Below are positions 7,738 to 14,874 of a stretch of DNA of 33,211 nt, piece by piece. Each line of letters begins with the position of its first letter. The stretch's first letter is position 1. The notes beneath the pieces are model-generated. The model made no database searches and was not told the origin of the DNA. It saw only the letters and a list, made by a program, of their open reading frames with translations. Location of the stretch: the NCBI GenBank assembly GCA_027858735.1, contig JAQICC010000323.1:1-33211 (forward strand), read 5' to 3'. This stretch comes from Salinivirgaceae bacterium (lineage in GTDB: Bacteria > Bacteroidota > Bacteroidia > Bacteroidales > SZUA-534). The position numbers and the translations under genes were made by a program.

Positions 7738-8661
7738 ATGCAAACAATTGAGAAAGTAGTAGTATTTGGAGGAACCGGATTTTACGGCCATAAAGTGGTT
7801 GAAAAATTAATGCTAAAATCCTGTGAAGTTCGCGTAGTTACCCGAAACAAAGAAAGAGCACTTCAAAAATTTGGATCACAAATAGATATTTTTGAAGGTG
7901 ATGTTACCAACTCTGCTACAATTAAAGGTGCTTTACAGGATATGGATGTTGTGGTGCTTTGCCTATCAGCCATACATGTAAAACTTATTCGCAAAATGAA
8001 GCTGATTGAGCGCGATGCCATTCTGGCTATTATTGATGAAGCCGAAAAGCAAAATGTATCAAGGTTAATTTACATGTCGGGTTATGAAATGCGCGAAGAT
8101 ATTTTACACAAATTAAATATTAAGGAAATTGGAATTTATAAAATTGAGGTGGAGAAAAGAATAAGAGCGTCGAATTTGAACTGGACTATATTAGGTGATG
8201 CCCCAGCATTCGATTTGTTTTTTCAATTTTTACGTAATAATAAAGTGGCAATTCCTGGTGGCGGTTTTAAGCAAATTGCTACCATATCGCCTGAGGATGT
8301 TGGTGAAATTACAGCCCAGGCAATTTTGCGCACCGATTTGGGTGGTCAACGATTAAAATTAACCGGTCCACAGGCTATTAGTTTTCCTGATTTTGCTGAA
8401 TTGGTATCTCAAATAACAGGCAAACCTGTAAAACACATGTCCATTCCATTGCCGATTGTAAAAATAGTGTCGTTTTTAGCTTATCCAATTACGCCTTTTG
8501 TGCGCTTCATATACAAAACCTTGCTGCTTTTAAATAATTTCCCTGAGGATTTAGCTGCTGAGGTTCCTGTGGAGCATAAAAAACTCATTGATTTATTTGA
8601 TTATAAATCGGTAAGCATACAGGAAGAAATTGAAACCCGATTTAAGGAAAACAGACTTTAA
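7738..8661 (+). CDS. NmrA-like NAD(P)-binding oxidoreductase or sensor
   Basis: A 307-residue protein of the atypical short-chain dehydrogenase (NmrA/complex I subunit-like) family. The N-terminal Rossmann motif VVVFGGTGFYGHKVVEKL at residues 7-24 holds the GGTGFYG nucleotide loop, and an Asp/Val-rich strand (EGDVTNSATIKGAL) follows. YMSGYEM around residue 118 is in the place of the catalytic Ser-Tyr region, but the canonical YxxxK is not clear. The end contains a hydrophobic stretch near residues 240-270. It starts 10 bases after the first ATPase and ends 12 bases before the second, so it belongs to the operon. It may modify the exported compound or sense redox cofactors. Neither can be chosen from sequence. 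Confidence 0.8.
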   Translation: MQTIEKVVVFGGTGFYGHKVVEKLMLKSCEVRVVTRNKERALQKFGSQIDIFEGDVTNSATIKGALQDMDVVVLCLSAIHVKLIRKMKLIERDAILAIIDEAEKQNVSRLIYMSGYEMREDILHKLNIKEIGIYKIEVEKRIRASNLNWTILGDAPAFDLFFQFLRNNKVAIPGGGFKQIATISPEDVGEITAQAILRTDLGGQRLKLTGPQAISFPDFAELVSQITGKPVKHMSIPLPIVKIVSFLAYPITPFVRFIYKTLLLLNNFPEDLAAEVPVEHKKLIDLFDYKSVSIQEEIETRFKENRL

Positions 8662-8673
8662 TTTTATTATAAA

Positions 8674-9417
8674 ATGCAAAACCGCACAACAGATATTGAA
8701 GTAAAAAACCTTGTAAAAATGTTCGGAAATTTTGTGGCCAACGACAACCTGAATTTTGAGGTTTATAAAGGCGAAATTTTTGGTTTTCTGGGAGCAAACG
8801 GTGCAGGAAAAACCACTACAATACGCATTCTCTGTGGTTTATCGCACCCCACATCGGGAGAAATTACCGTTGCAGGATTTGATGCCTATAAGGAGACTGA
8901 AAAGATTAAAAAGAACATTGGCTATATGAGTCAAAAATTTTCGCTTTACGAAGACCTAACCATTGAGGAAAATATTGAATTATACGGCGGCTTTTATGGA
9001 ATGAGCAGAAAACTAATTAAGAAACGAACCTCTGAACTATTGACAAAGTTAAACATGGAACATGCCCGAAAAACACTCATTGGTGACCTTCCTTTAGGAT
9101 GGAAGCAAAAGCTTGCTTTTTCGGTAGCCATTCTTCACGAACCTCGCATTGTTTTCTTAGATGAACCTACAGGAGGTGTTGACCCCATTACTCGAAGGCA
9201 GTTTTGGGATATGATTTATGAAGCATCAAACAATGGGATTACCGTTTTTGTAACCACACATTATATGGACGAAGCTGAATATTGCGACCGCGTAACCATT
9301 ATGGTTGATGGTAGAATAGACGCACTGGATACTCCAGGAAAACTAAAAGAAAAATACAAAGCTAAAGACATGAACGAAGTATTTATTAAAGTAGCACGAC
9401 CGGATTTTTATCAGTAG
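8674..9417 (+). CDS. ABC transporter ATP-binding protein (drug efflux)
   Basis: A 247-residue ATPase with Walker A GANGAGKTT at residues 40-48, a family-typical variant signature LPLGWKQ at 139-145 and Walker B IVFLDEP at 159-165. The switch region TTHYMDEAEYCDR is intact. The LPLGWKQ signature is that of YbhF/DrrA-like exporters. It lacks the C-terminal extension of the first ATPase. The last two codons, CAG TAG, are the first heptad of a CAGTNNN array, so the repeat provides the stop codon and possibly replaced a few original terminal residues. The cognate permeases follow after the repeat and four-helix-bundle gene. Confidence 0.93.
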   Translation: MQNRTTDIEVKNLVKMFGNFVANDNLNFEVYKGEIFGFLGANGAGKTTTIRILCGLSHPTSGEITVAGFDAYKETEKIKKNIGYMSQKFSLYEDLTIEENIELYGGFYGMSRKLIKKRTSELLTKLNMEHARKTLIGDLPLGWKQKLAFSVAILHEPRIVFLDEPTGGVDPITRRQFWDMIYEASNNGITVFVTTHYMDEAEYCDRVTIMVDGRIDALDTPGKLKEKYKAKDMNEVFIKVARPDFYQ

Positions 9418-9481
9418 GCAGTTTTCAGTCCTCAGTAGGCAGTAAACAGTAGGCACTAAGCAGTCTACAGTAAGCAGCCAA
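9412..9481 (+). repeat. left CAGTNNN heptad arm, ten units
   Basis: Ten consecutive phased heptads: CAGTAGG, CAGTTTT, CAGTCCT, CAGTAGG, CAGTAAA, CAGTAGG, CACTAAG, CAGTCTA, CAGTAAG, CAGCCAA. Eight start with CAGT. The first overlaps the stop codon of the ABC ATPase. About 25 bases further on, CTAATGGCTGATGACTG is partly complementary to the last units and can form a local hairpin. With the inverted arm at 9937-9978 it encloses the four-helix-bundle gene. Confidence 0.85.
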
Positions 9482-9562
9482 CATTAGACCATATTAAGCA
9501 TATACTAATGGCTGATGACTGAATATTAATATATAAAAAGGTATTAAACAAGGAACAAAACT

Positions 9563-9922
9563 ATGGGATTTAGGGAGCTATTAGCATACAAAAAGGCATT
9601 TGAACTTGCATTGAAAATATTTGAAATCACAAAATCATTTCCCTCCGAAGAAAAATATTCTTTGACTGATCAAATTAGAAGGTCTTCTCGCTCTGTTTGC
9701 TCAAATATAGGTGAGGCTTACCGAAAAAGAAGGTATCCAAAACATTTTACAAGTAAACTTAGCGATTCTGACGGAGAGAATACAGAGACTCAAATATGGC
9801 TCGACTTCTCATTATCATTTAAATATATTTCAAAAGAGCTATACGATGAATTAATTTCTGAATCATAAGAAGTTGGCAAACTCCTCAATTATATGATGAA
9901 TAATCCAGAAAAATTTAATTAA
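9563..9922 (+). pseudogene. four-helix-bundle (S23/IVS-type) protein with in-frame stop
   Basis: The first 101 codons (9563-9865) encode a protein of the four-helix-bundle family related to the proteins of 23S rRNA intervening sequences and to Avd of diversity-generating retroelements. Diagnostic stretches are FRELLAYKKAFELALKIFEITK, SLTDQIRRSSRSVCSNIGEAYRKRR and the ETQIWLDFSLSFKYIS helix. A TAA at 9866-9868 stops it, but the same frame continues for 17 codons (EVGKLLNYMMNNPEKFN) to TAA at 9920-9922. That tail is what I expect at the family's C-terminus, and the full length of about 119 residues is normal. One base change (GAA to TAA) therefore seems to have shortened the last helix. The 101-residue product may still fold. 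It lies within an efflux operon, bracketed by inverted heptad repeats. Confidence 0.8.
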
Positions 9923-9936
9923 ATATTGGGCAGAAG

Positions 9937-9978
9937 CAGACTGAGAACTGAAGACTGAAGACTTGTAACAGAAAGCTG
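9937..9978 (-). repeat. right inverted heptad arm (NNNACTG)
   Basis: Phased heptads CAGACTG, AGAACTG, AAGACTG, AAGACTT, then decaying units GTAACAG and AAAGCTG. Their reverse complements are CAGTNNN units, so this arm is inverted relative to 9412-9481. It begins 14 bases after the readthrough end of the four-helix-bundle frame and ends 41 bases before the first permease gene. Confidence 0.8.
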
Positions 9979-10019
9979 AAAATTACCATTTAAAACCGAA
10001 AGCCAATAAACAACTTAAC

Positions 10020-11126
10020 ATGAAAAGATTTTTAAGTTTTATAAAAAAAGAATTTCACCACATATTTCGCGATGTACGGAGCCTGGTAATAATATTTGGT
10101 ATTCCTGTTGCCGAGATTTTGATTTTTGGGTTTGCAATAAACACTGACTTAAAGGATGCACGAATTGCCATTCTTGATAAATCAAAAGACGCCACTTCGC
10201 AAAGGTTAACAAATAAAATATTATCATCGGACTATTTTATTTTGGAAAAAAACTTGGATCATGAAAATCAAATTCATGAAGTTTTTAAAGAGGGAAAAGT
10301 AAGAGCCGTGTTAGTTTACGAACCTAATTTTGGTAAGAATTTCGAGAAAGAAGGGAAAGCATCGGTTCAATTAATACTTGATGCATCGGAACCCAATACC
10401 GCAAATATGCTAAATGGATACATGAGTAGTTTAATTAACGATTTTGTACTTAAAGAAAACCAATTAGGCTCCGGTAACATAATGATCATACCTGAAGTTC
10501 GCATGTTTTACAATCCTGAACTTAAAAGTGTATTTATGTTTGTTCCGGGTACTATGGCCATTATTCTTTTGCTCATTTCTGCACTTATGACCTCCATAAC
10601 CATTACCCGCGAAAAAGAATTGGGTACCATGGAAGTATTATTAGGATCGCCACTTAAGCCTATACAAATAATACTGGGAAAAGTAACCCCCTATTTAATT
10701 TTATCGATGGGCAACGTAATAACCATTTTACTGCTGGCATATTATGTTTTTGGTTTACCCATAGCAGGAAGTTTAACATTGCTTATTGGCGAATGCTTGC
10801 TGTTTATTCTATTATCGTTGTCACTCGGAATTTTAATATCAACTGTTAGCTCTACCATGCAACAAGCAATGCTTTTTTCAATGGTAGGCTTAATGATGCC
10901 TAGCATGCTTCTTTCTGGATTTATTTTTCCGGTTGAAAATATGCCCGACATTTTATATTATGTAAGCTTTGCAATGCCCCCACGTTGGTTTATTGAAATA
11001 CTAAAAAGCATAATGATTAAAGGAAATGGTATAGCGTTTATTTGGAAAGAAACTTTAATTCTACTTGGAATGACATTGCTTTTTATTGCCTTGAGTATAA
11101 AGAAATTTAAAATACGATTGGAGTAG
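10020..11126 (+). CDS. ABC-2 type permease (YbhS/YbhR-like)
   Basis: A 368-residue inner-membrane permease. A cytoplasmic start MKRFLSFIKKEFHHIFRDVRS is followed by a first membrane helix at about residues 22-40, a periplasmic domain of about 130 residues (ARIAILDKSKDATSQRL onward), and five more membrane helices from residue 175. The TREKELGTMEVLLGSPLKP motif before helix 3 is typical of ABC-2 exporters. Together with the next permease it would form the membrane part of the efflux pump powered by the two ATPases upstream. Its stop TAG at 11124-11126 lies inside the first GAGTA unit of a long pentanucleotide repeat. Confidence 0.93.
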   Translation: MKRFLSFIKKEFHHIFRDVRSLVIIFGIPVAEILIFGFAINTDLKDARIAILDKSKDATSQRLTNKILSSDYFILEKNLDHENQIHEVFKEGKVRAVLVYEPNFGKNFEKEGKASVQLILDASEPNTANMLNGYMSSLINDFVLKENQLGSGNIMIIPEVRMFYNPELKSVFMFVPGTMAIILLLISALMTSITITREKELGTMEVLLGSPLKPIQIILGKVTPYLILSMGNVITILLLAYYVFGLPIAGSLTLLIGECLLFILLSLSLGILISTVSSTMQQAMLFSMVGLMMPSMLLSGFIFPVENMPDILYYVSFAMPPRWFIEILKSIMIKGNGIAFIWKETLILLGMTLLFIALSIKKFKIRLE

Positions 11127-11275
11127 AGTAGAGTAGAGTAGAGTAGAGTAGAGTTGAGTTGAGTAGAGTAGAGTAGAGTAGAGTAGAGTAGAGTAGAGTA
11201 GAGTAGAGTAGAGTAGAGTAGAGTAGAGTAGAGTAGAGTTGAGTTGAGTAGAGTTGAGTTGAGTTGAGTTGAGTA
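11121..11275. repeat. 31-copy pentanucleotide microsatellite GAGTA/GAGTT
   Basis: A run of 155 bases is made of 31 uninterrupted 5-base units, 23 GAGTA and 8 GAGTT. The T variants cluster at units 7-8 and in the last eight units. The array starts at the last sense codon of the first permease gene and leads directly into a CAGTNNN heptad array. It is between two genes of one operon, so length changes would alter leader spacing, not either reading frame. Confidence 0.97.
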
Positions 11276-11381
11276 GTAGGCAGTCTAAAGTAGGCAGTCC
11301 TCAGTCAACAGTAGGCAGTCCTCAGTCAACAGTAGGTAGTAAACAGTAAGCAGTAAACTTGAGACAGAGGACTGAAGACTA
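11274..11381 (+). repeat. CAGTNNN heptad array with short inverted arm
   Basis: Twelve phased heptads from TAGTAGG at 11274 to CAGTAAA ending at 11357, including a tandem duplication of the 21-base block CAGTCCT-CAGTCAA-CAGTAGG (11295-11315 and 11316-11336). After three bases come inverted heptads GAGACAG, AGGACTG and AAGACTA (11361-11381). The two sides can pair to give a long imperfect stem. There is no gene between the arms. Confidence 0.85.
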
Positions 11382-11426
11382 AGAACCCTTTAAACACAAA
11401 TAGCAATAGGTTAAATAAATTTGAAT

Positions 11427-12545
11427 ATGCGAACCATCATTTTTCTACTTCAAAAAGAGTTTAGGCAAATACGACGAAACAAGGTAATTCTGCCTATAAT
11501 ATTCGTTTTGCCCATAATTCAGCTACTAATATTAGTACATGCAACCACTTTCGAAATTAAAAATGTAAAACTATGCATTGTTGATTACGACCAAACCAAT
11601 ACATCGCATCGATTGGTTCATAAATTGGAAGGCAGCTCTTTTTTTAAAATTAATTCAACTACATTTTCTTTAAATCAGGCCAAAGACGAATTAGCAAGCG
11701 GCAATGCAGAAATGATTGTAGTTATTCCTCAGAATTTCAGCAAAGATCTTATTAAACAAAAACGTGCGTCTGTTCAATTTATTCCTGATGCTATAAACAG
11801 TAATTTTGCCACGCTAGCCTACTCATACGCAGCAAATGTAATACGCGATTTTAACGTAAATCTTGCAACTGAACTCGTATCGAGTATAAGTCCCTCTCCC
11901 ATAAAAACCATCAAAGTTAATCCTCGTTTTTGGTATAACCCCGAGCTTAACTACAAATGGTATATGTTCCCGGGTATTATGGTAATACTAATTTCAATGA
12001 TCGGTATTTTTATTTCGGGGCTTAATGTTGTGCGCGAAAAAGAAATTGGTACCAGCGAGCAACTGAATGTAACCCCCATGAAAAAGTACCATTTCATCGT
12101 TGGAAAACTGTTGCCTTTTTTAATAATTGGTTTATTTGAATTGATATTGGCCACTACTATTGGACGCATTTTTTTTAACGTTCCTTTAGTAGGAAGCATC
12201 TGGGTTTTATTAGGCTTTACTTTTGTTTATTTATTGGTGGTATTAGGGATCGGTTTATTTATATCAACCATGGCTGAAACTCAGCAACAAATGATGTTTA
12301 TTGGCTTTTTCGCCATAATCGTTTTCATTCTATTAAGTGGCATTTTCACTCCCATTGAAAGTATGCCTATTTGGGTTCAGAAGTTTAACATTATTAACCC
12401 CATAGCCTATTTTATGAAAGTTCTAAGAATGGTGATGCTCAAAGGATCGGGGTTTATAAACTTATTACCCGAATTTATTTCATTGAGTATTTACGCAGTA
12501 ATTATTTTAAGTTTAGCTACCTGGAGGTATAGAAAAACAAGTTAA
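11427..12545 (+). CDS. ABC-2 type permease, second subunit
   Basis: A 372-residue permease with the same plan as its neighbour: MRTIIFLLQKEFRQIRRNK, a first membrane helix at about residues 20-38, a periplasmic domain up to about residue 170, and then five helices with the VREKEIGTSEQLNVTPMKK motif. I chose the ATG at 11427. A TTG two codons earlier is also in frame, but the alignment of the start with the sister permease favours ATG. It would complete the exporter as a heterodimer with the protein from 10020. A terminator follows directly, which marks the end of the operon. Confidence 0.92.
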   Translation: MRTIIFLLQKEFRQIRRNKVILPIIFVLPIIQLLILVHATTFEIKNVKLCIVDYDQTNTSHRLVHKLEGSSFFKINSTTFSLNQAKDELASGNAEMIVVIPQNFSKDLIKQKRASVQFIPDAINSNFATLAYSYAANVIRDFNVNLATELVSSISPSPIKTIKVNPRFWYNPELNYKWYMFPGIMVILISMIGIFISGLNVVREKEIGTSEQLNVTPMKKYHFIVGKLLPFLIIGLFELILATTIGRIFFNVPLVGSIWVLLGFTFVYLLVVLGIGLFISTMAETQQQMMFIGFFAIIVFILLSGIFTPIESMPIWVQKFNIINPIAYFMKVLRMVMLKGSGFINLLPEFISLSIYAVIILSLATWRYRKTS

Positions 12546-12552
12546 AGGACAA

Positions 12553-12599
12553 CGAAGCGCCTGCTTCGTTTTTATATCATATAGCGAAGCAGGCGCTTC
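12553..12599 (+). terminator. terminator with nested double hairpin
   Basis: CGAAGC at 12553-12558 and GCTTCG at 12563-12568 form a hairpin followed by TTTTT (12569-12573), a normal terminator for the efflux operon eight bases after its stop. The whole arm (12554-12568) is perfectly complementary to 12585-12599 over 15 bases, so the region can form either two small hairpins or one long one. It sits between convergent genes and may act in both directions. Confidence 0.85.
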
Positions 12600-12609
12600 A
12601 CTTTCCAGA

Positions 12610-13713
12610 CTATAGCCTCTTTTTAAAAAATACGGATAGACCTGCAATCACCACATAAAAACCATAAAAAAGCTGGAATAATGGCATCCATTTCACCATC
12701 CTTTTTATATTAAAAAAATCAGATATCTGATTTAAAAATACGATGTCAACAATAGTTTTAAGCACAAACAAAAACAATACTGGTTTCCAAAAATCACTGT
12801 TGTAAGTCAACGATGCGAGACCCGAAACCCAAAGCAAACTTGCAGCAAAAACCACAAAGGCAGTAAATTGGGTATCGTTATCCTTATATCCCGGGGCTTT
12901 TGATGTCCATCGAAACCGTTGCTTAAAAAAGGTTCTTAAATCTTTAACCGCGCGAGTTCTAACAACAGCATCTTCCGATTTAAGAAAATGAATCTTATCG
13001 TTATCAATGGTTTTCATATTATGTAAGAGAAAAACATCATCACCCGAGTTGTATTTTAAATTTAAAGGATCGTCAAATTCATCAAACACTTCTTTTTTAA
13101 AGGCCAAATTTGCCCCATTGCACATTATGGCATGTCCAATACCAATAGCCCCTGCTCCCGAAGCTACCAAACTTGTAAATTCTATTTGTTGGAATTTTTG
13201 TAAAAGCGACTTGCCATCTTGAAACATAACTGGGCCAACAATTATATTGGATTCATAAGATTCATAGTAATCAACGATCGTTGAAAGCCAATTTTTATTG
13301 TAGGTACAATCGGCATCGGTAGTCACAATTAATTCTCCAAGGGCATTCTTAACTCCCAACAAAATGGCATGCTTTTTACCTTTTTGCTCCGTTACAAAAT
13401 AACTTACCCTATGATATTGTTCAGCAAAACCTTTAGCAATTTCAGTCGAACTATCATCCGATTGATCATCGATTAACAGTATTTGATATTCAAGAGTTTG
13501 AATGTTTTGCTTAAGCAAAGCTTCAATGCACTTTTTTAAAGTTGGTTGTTCATTATAAAAAGGTACTACTACAGTTACCTTGGTAGAAAATTTTTGCTTC
13601 GATGATGTAAATTGGGGAATGCTTTTCCAGCCGTTTAAAAACCAAACTATTAGTGCTGTATACAACACTCCAATAACTACTACAAATGACCAAAACCAGG
13701 CGAATAGGTTCAT
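12610..13713 (-). CDS. membrane-bound family 2 glycosyltransferase
   Basis: A 367-residue enzyme. An N-terminal membrane helix (about residues 5-27) is followed by a GT-A domain: VTVVVPFYNEQPTLKKCIEALL at 46-67, IDDQSDDSST at 81-90, the metal-binding DAD at 133-135, the acid/base region SGDDVFLL at 223-230 and QRFRWTSK at 265-272. Three or so membrane segments complete the C-terminus. The QxxRW motif suggests a processive or polyisoprenyl-linked enzyme of the cellulose/hyaluronan synthase-like group. It would add sugar from a nucleotide donor to an envelope glycan. It follows pgl on the minus strand after a repeat-filled gap of 140 bases. Substrate unknown. Confidence 0.88.
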   Translation of the reverse strand: MNLFAWFWSFVVVIGVLYTALIVWFLNGWKSIPQFTSSKQKFSTKVTVVVPFYNEQPTLKKCIEALLKQNIQTLEYQILLIDDQSDDSSTEIAKGFAEQYHRVSYFVTEQKGKKHAILLGVKNALGELIVTTDADCTYNKNWLSTIVDYYESYESNIIVGPVMFQDGKSLLQKFQQIEFTSLVASGAGAIGIGHAIMCNGANLAFKKEVFDEFDDPLNLKYNSGDDVFLLHNMKTIDNDKIHFLKSEDAVVRTRAVKDLRTFFKQRFRWTSKAPGYKDNDTQFTAFVVFAASLLWVSGLASLTYNSDFWKPVLFLFVLKTIVDIVFLNQISDFFNIKRMVKWMPLFQLFYGFYVVIAGLSVFFKKRL

Positions 13714-13777
13714 AAAACATTAGTTTGTACTAAATTAATTGATTTTTATAACATGACAACTTATTCTCCAATGTAAA

Positions 13778-13852
13778 CAGTTTTCAGTTGGCGATCTTCA
13801 GCATGTTGACTGCTCTGCTGACTGTTGACCGCTGACTGTTGACTGCTGATTG
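13778..13852. repeat. CAGTNNN heptad palindrome beside pgl
   Basis: Left arm: CAGTTTT, CAGTTGG, CGATCTT, CAGCATG. Right arm, inverted: TTGACTG, then a 5-base partial unit CTCTG, then CTGACTG, TTGACCG, CTGACTG, TTGACTG, CTGATTG. The right arm ends two bases from the stop codon of the 6-phosphogluconolactonase gene. The arms face each other with no insert, so this copy resembles an empty or minimal version of the element that encloses the four-helix-bundle gene. Confidence 0.85.
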
Positions 13853-13853
13853 T

Positions 13854-14573
13854 TTACTCCAAAAAAGAGCCCGCTTCCTGATCTAAGTACCAAGTCAAAT
13901 TTCCCGACTCTGTTTTAATGTGTGCAGCTGGATACTTTCTATAATTTCCAATTTTATTAAAAATCGCAGTAACCTTTTCAGCCTTAGACTGTCCTGTAAC
14001 CAAAAAATAAACATTCGAAGCATTATTAATAACCCTTCCAGTTAAGGTAATTCGCTCTTGACCGCTGTATGGATTTTGAGCAACAGAAACGGTCTTTTCC
14101 GATTCCATTAAATCAATTTGCGGAGGAAAAATGGAAGCCGTATGACCGTCATCACCCATTCCCAATAGAAGAATATCAAATTGTGGCCAGCTATTAGTTA
14201 CCACCACATGTTTTCCTATTTCTTTCGCATATAACAAGGCTTCTTGATTTGGGTCGCGTTCTCCCCTAACCCTATGGATATTCTCACCCGGTATATTCAC
14301 CTTATCAAATAAAACCTGCTTGGTATTTTTGTAATTACTTTCATCGTCCAAAGGATCAACACAGCGTTCATCAACCCAGAAGAAATGCAGCTTATTCCAA
14401 TCAATTTTTTGACTGTAACGCTTTGCCCAAATATCGAACATAACAAAAGGGGTTGAACCACCTGATATTGCTATGGTTATTTTATCTTTATCTGTTTTAG
14501 AAATTAGCTGATATAAATCTTCGGCAAGGGCCTTTGCCGTTTCTGCTTTATTGCTAAATATTTTATAGTTCAT
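13854..14573 (-). CDS. pgl: 6-phosphogluconolactonase
   Basis: A 239-residue enzyme of the DevB/SOL type which hydrolyses 6-phosphoglucono-lactone to 6-phosphogluconate, the second step of the oxidative pentose phosphate pathway. Motifs are ITIAISGGSTPFVMFD at residues 32-47, FFWVDERCVDPLDDESNYKN around residue 65-84 and ILLLGMGDDGHTASIFPP around residue 133-150. It lies downstream of zwf on the same strand but after 301 bases that include a terminator-like hairpin, so the two may be separately transcribed. Its TAA stop abuts the CAGTNNN repeat. Confidence 0.95.
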   Translation of the reverse strand: MNYKIFSNKAETAKALAEDLYQLISKTDKDKITIAISGGSTPFVMFDIWAKRYSQKIDWNKLHFFWVDERCVDPLDDESNYKNTKQVLFDKVNIPGENIHRVRGERDPNQEALLYAKEIGKHVVVTNSWPQFDILLLGMGDDGHTASIFPPQIDLMESEKTVSVAQNPYSGQERITLTGRVINNASNVYFLVTGQSKAEKVTAIFNKIGNYRKYPAAHIKTESGNLTWYLDQEAGSFLE

Positions 14574-14649
14574 CCCTATACAATTTACGGTTCAATCTGC
14601 GGTGCATGAAAAATATCTTTCCATTAATAAGTATCTACTTGCACCTCTT

Positions 14650-14711
14650 TTAGTGCTTTGCACTAACCTTGGGGCCTTGCCCCAAGCTAATATATTACGC
14701 CCCTTCAGGGC
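14650..14711. repeat. triple-hairpin intergenic element
   Basis: Three small hairpins stand in a row: TTAGTGC-TTT-GCACTAA (14650-14666), CTTGGGGC-CTT-GCCCCAAG (14668-14686), and GCCC with a five-base loop and GGGC (14699-14711). The first two have perfect stems of 7 and 8 bases with 3-base loops. This has the look of a dispersed repeat or structured RNA. Only one copy is in this window. It lies between pgl and zwf. Confidence 0.6.
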
Positions 14712-14774
14712 TTGAATTCATATTCAAATAATCAATATAGCCAATTTAGGGCTTAAGAACGAGACTTGCTAAGT

Positions 14775-14818
14775 AAGTAAAAAAACGAATTTACCAGATG
14801 TAAATGAGTTTTTTACTT
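14775..14818 (-). terminator. hairpin terminator downstream of zwf
   Basis: AAGTAAAAAA (from 14775) pairs with TTTTTTACTT (to 14818), and inside it ATTTAC pairs with GTAAAT around a CAGAT loop. Read on the minus strand, a stem is followed by a seven-T stretch. It lies about 57 bases after the zwf stop and could end the zwf transcript. Its symmetry would allow plus-strand use too. Confidence 0.55.
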
Positions 14819-14874
14819 CCGAGCGTAACAGTCTGGCCCGTGTATTTCGGGGAAGTTATTGAACCCAAAATAAA

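Noticed and set aside
11121-11381. Tandem repeats as a CRISPR array
   Set aside because: Units are 5 and 7 bases without unique spacers, and no cas gene is present.
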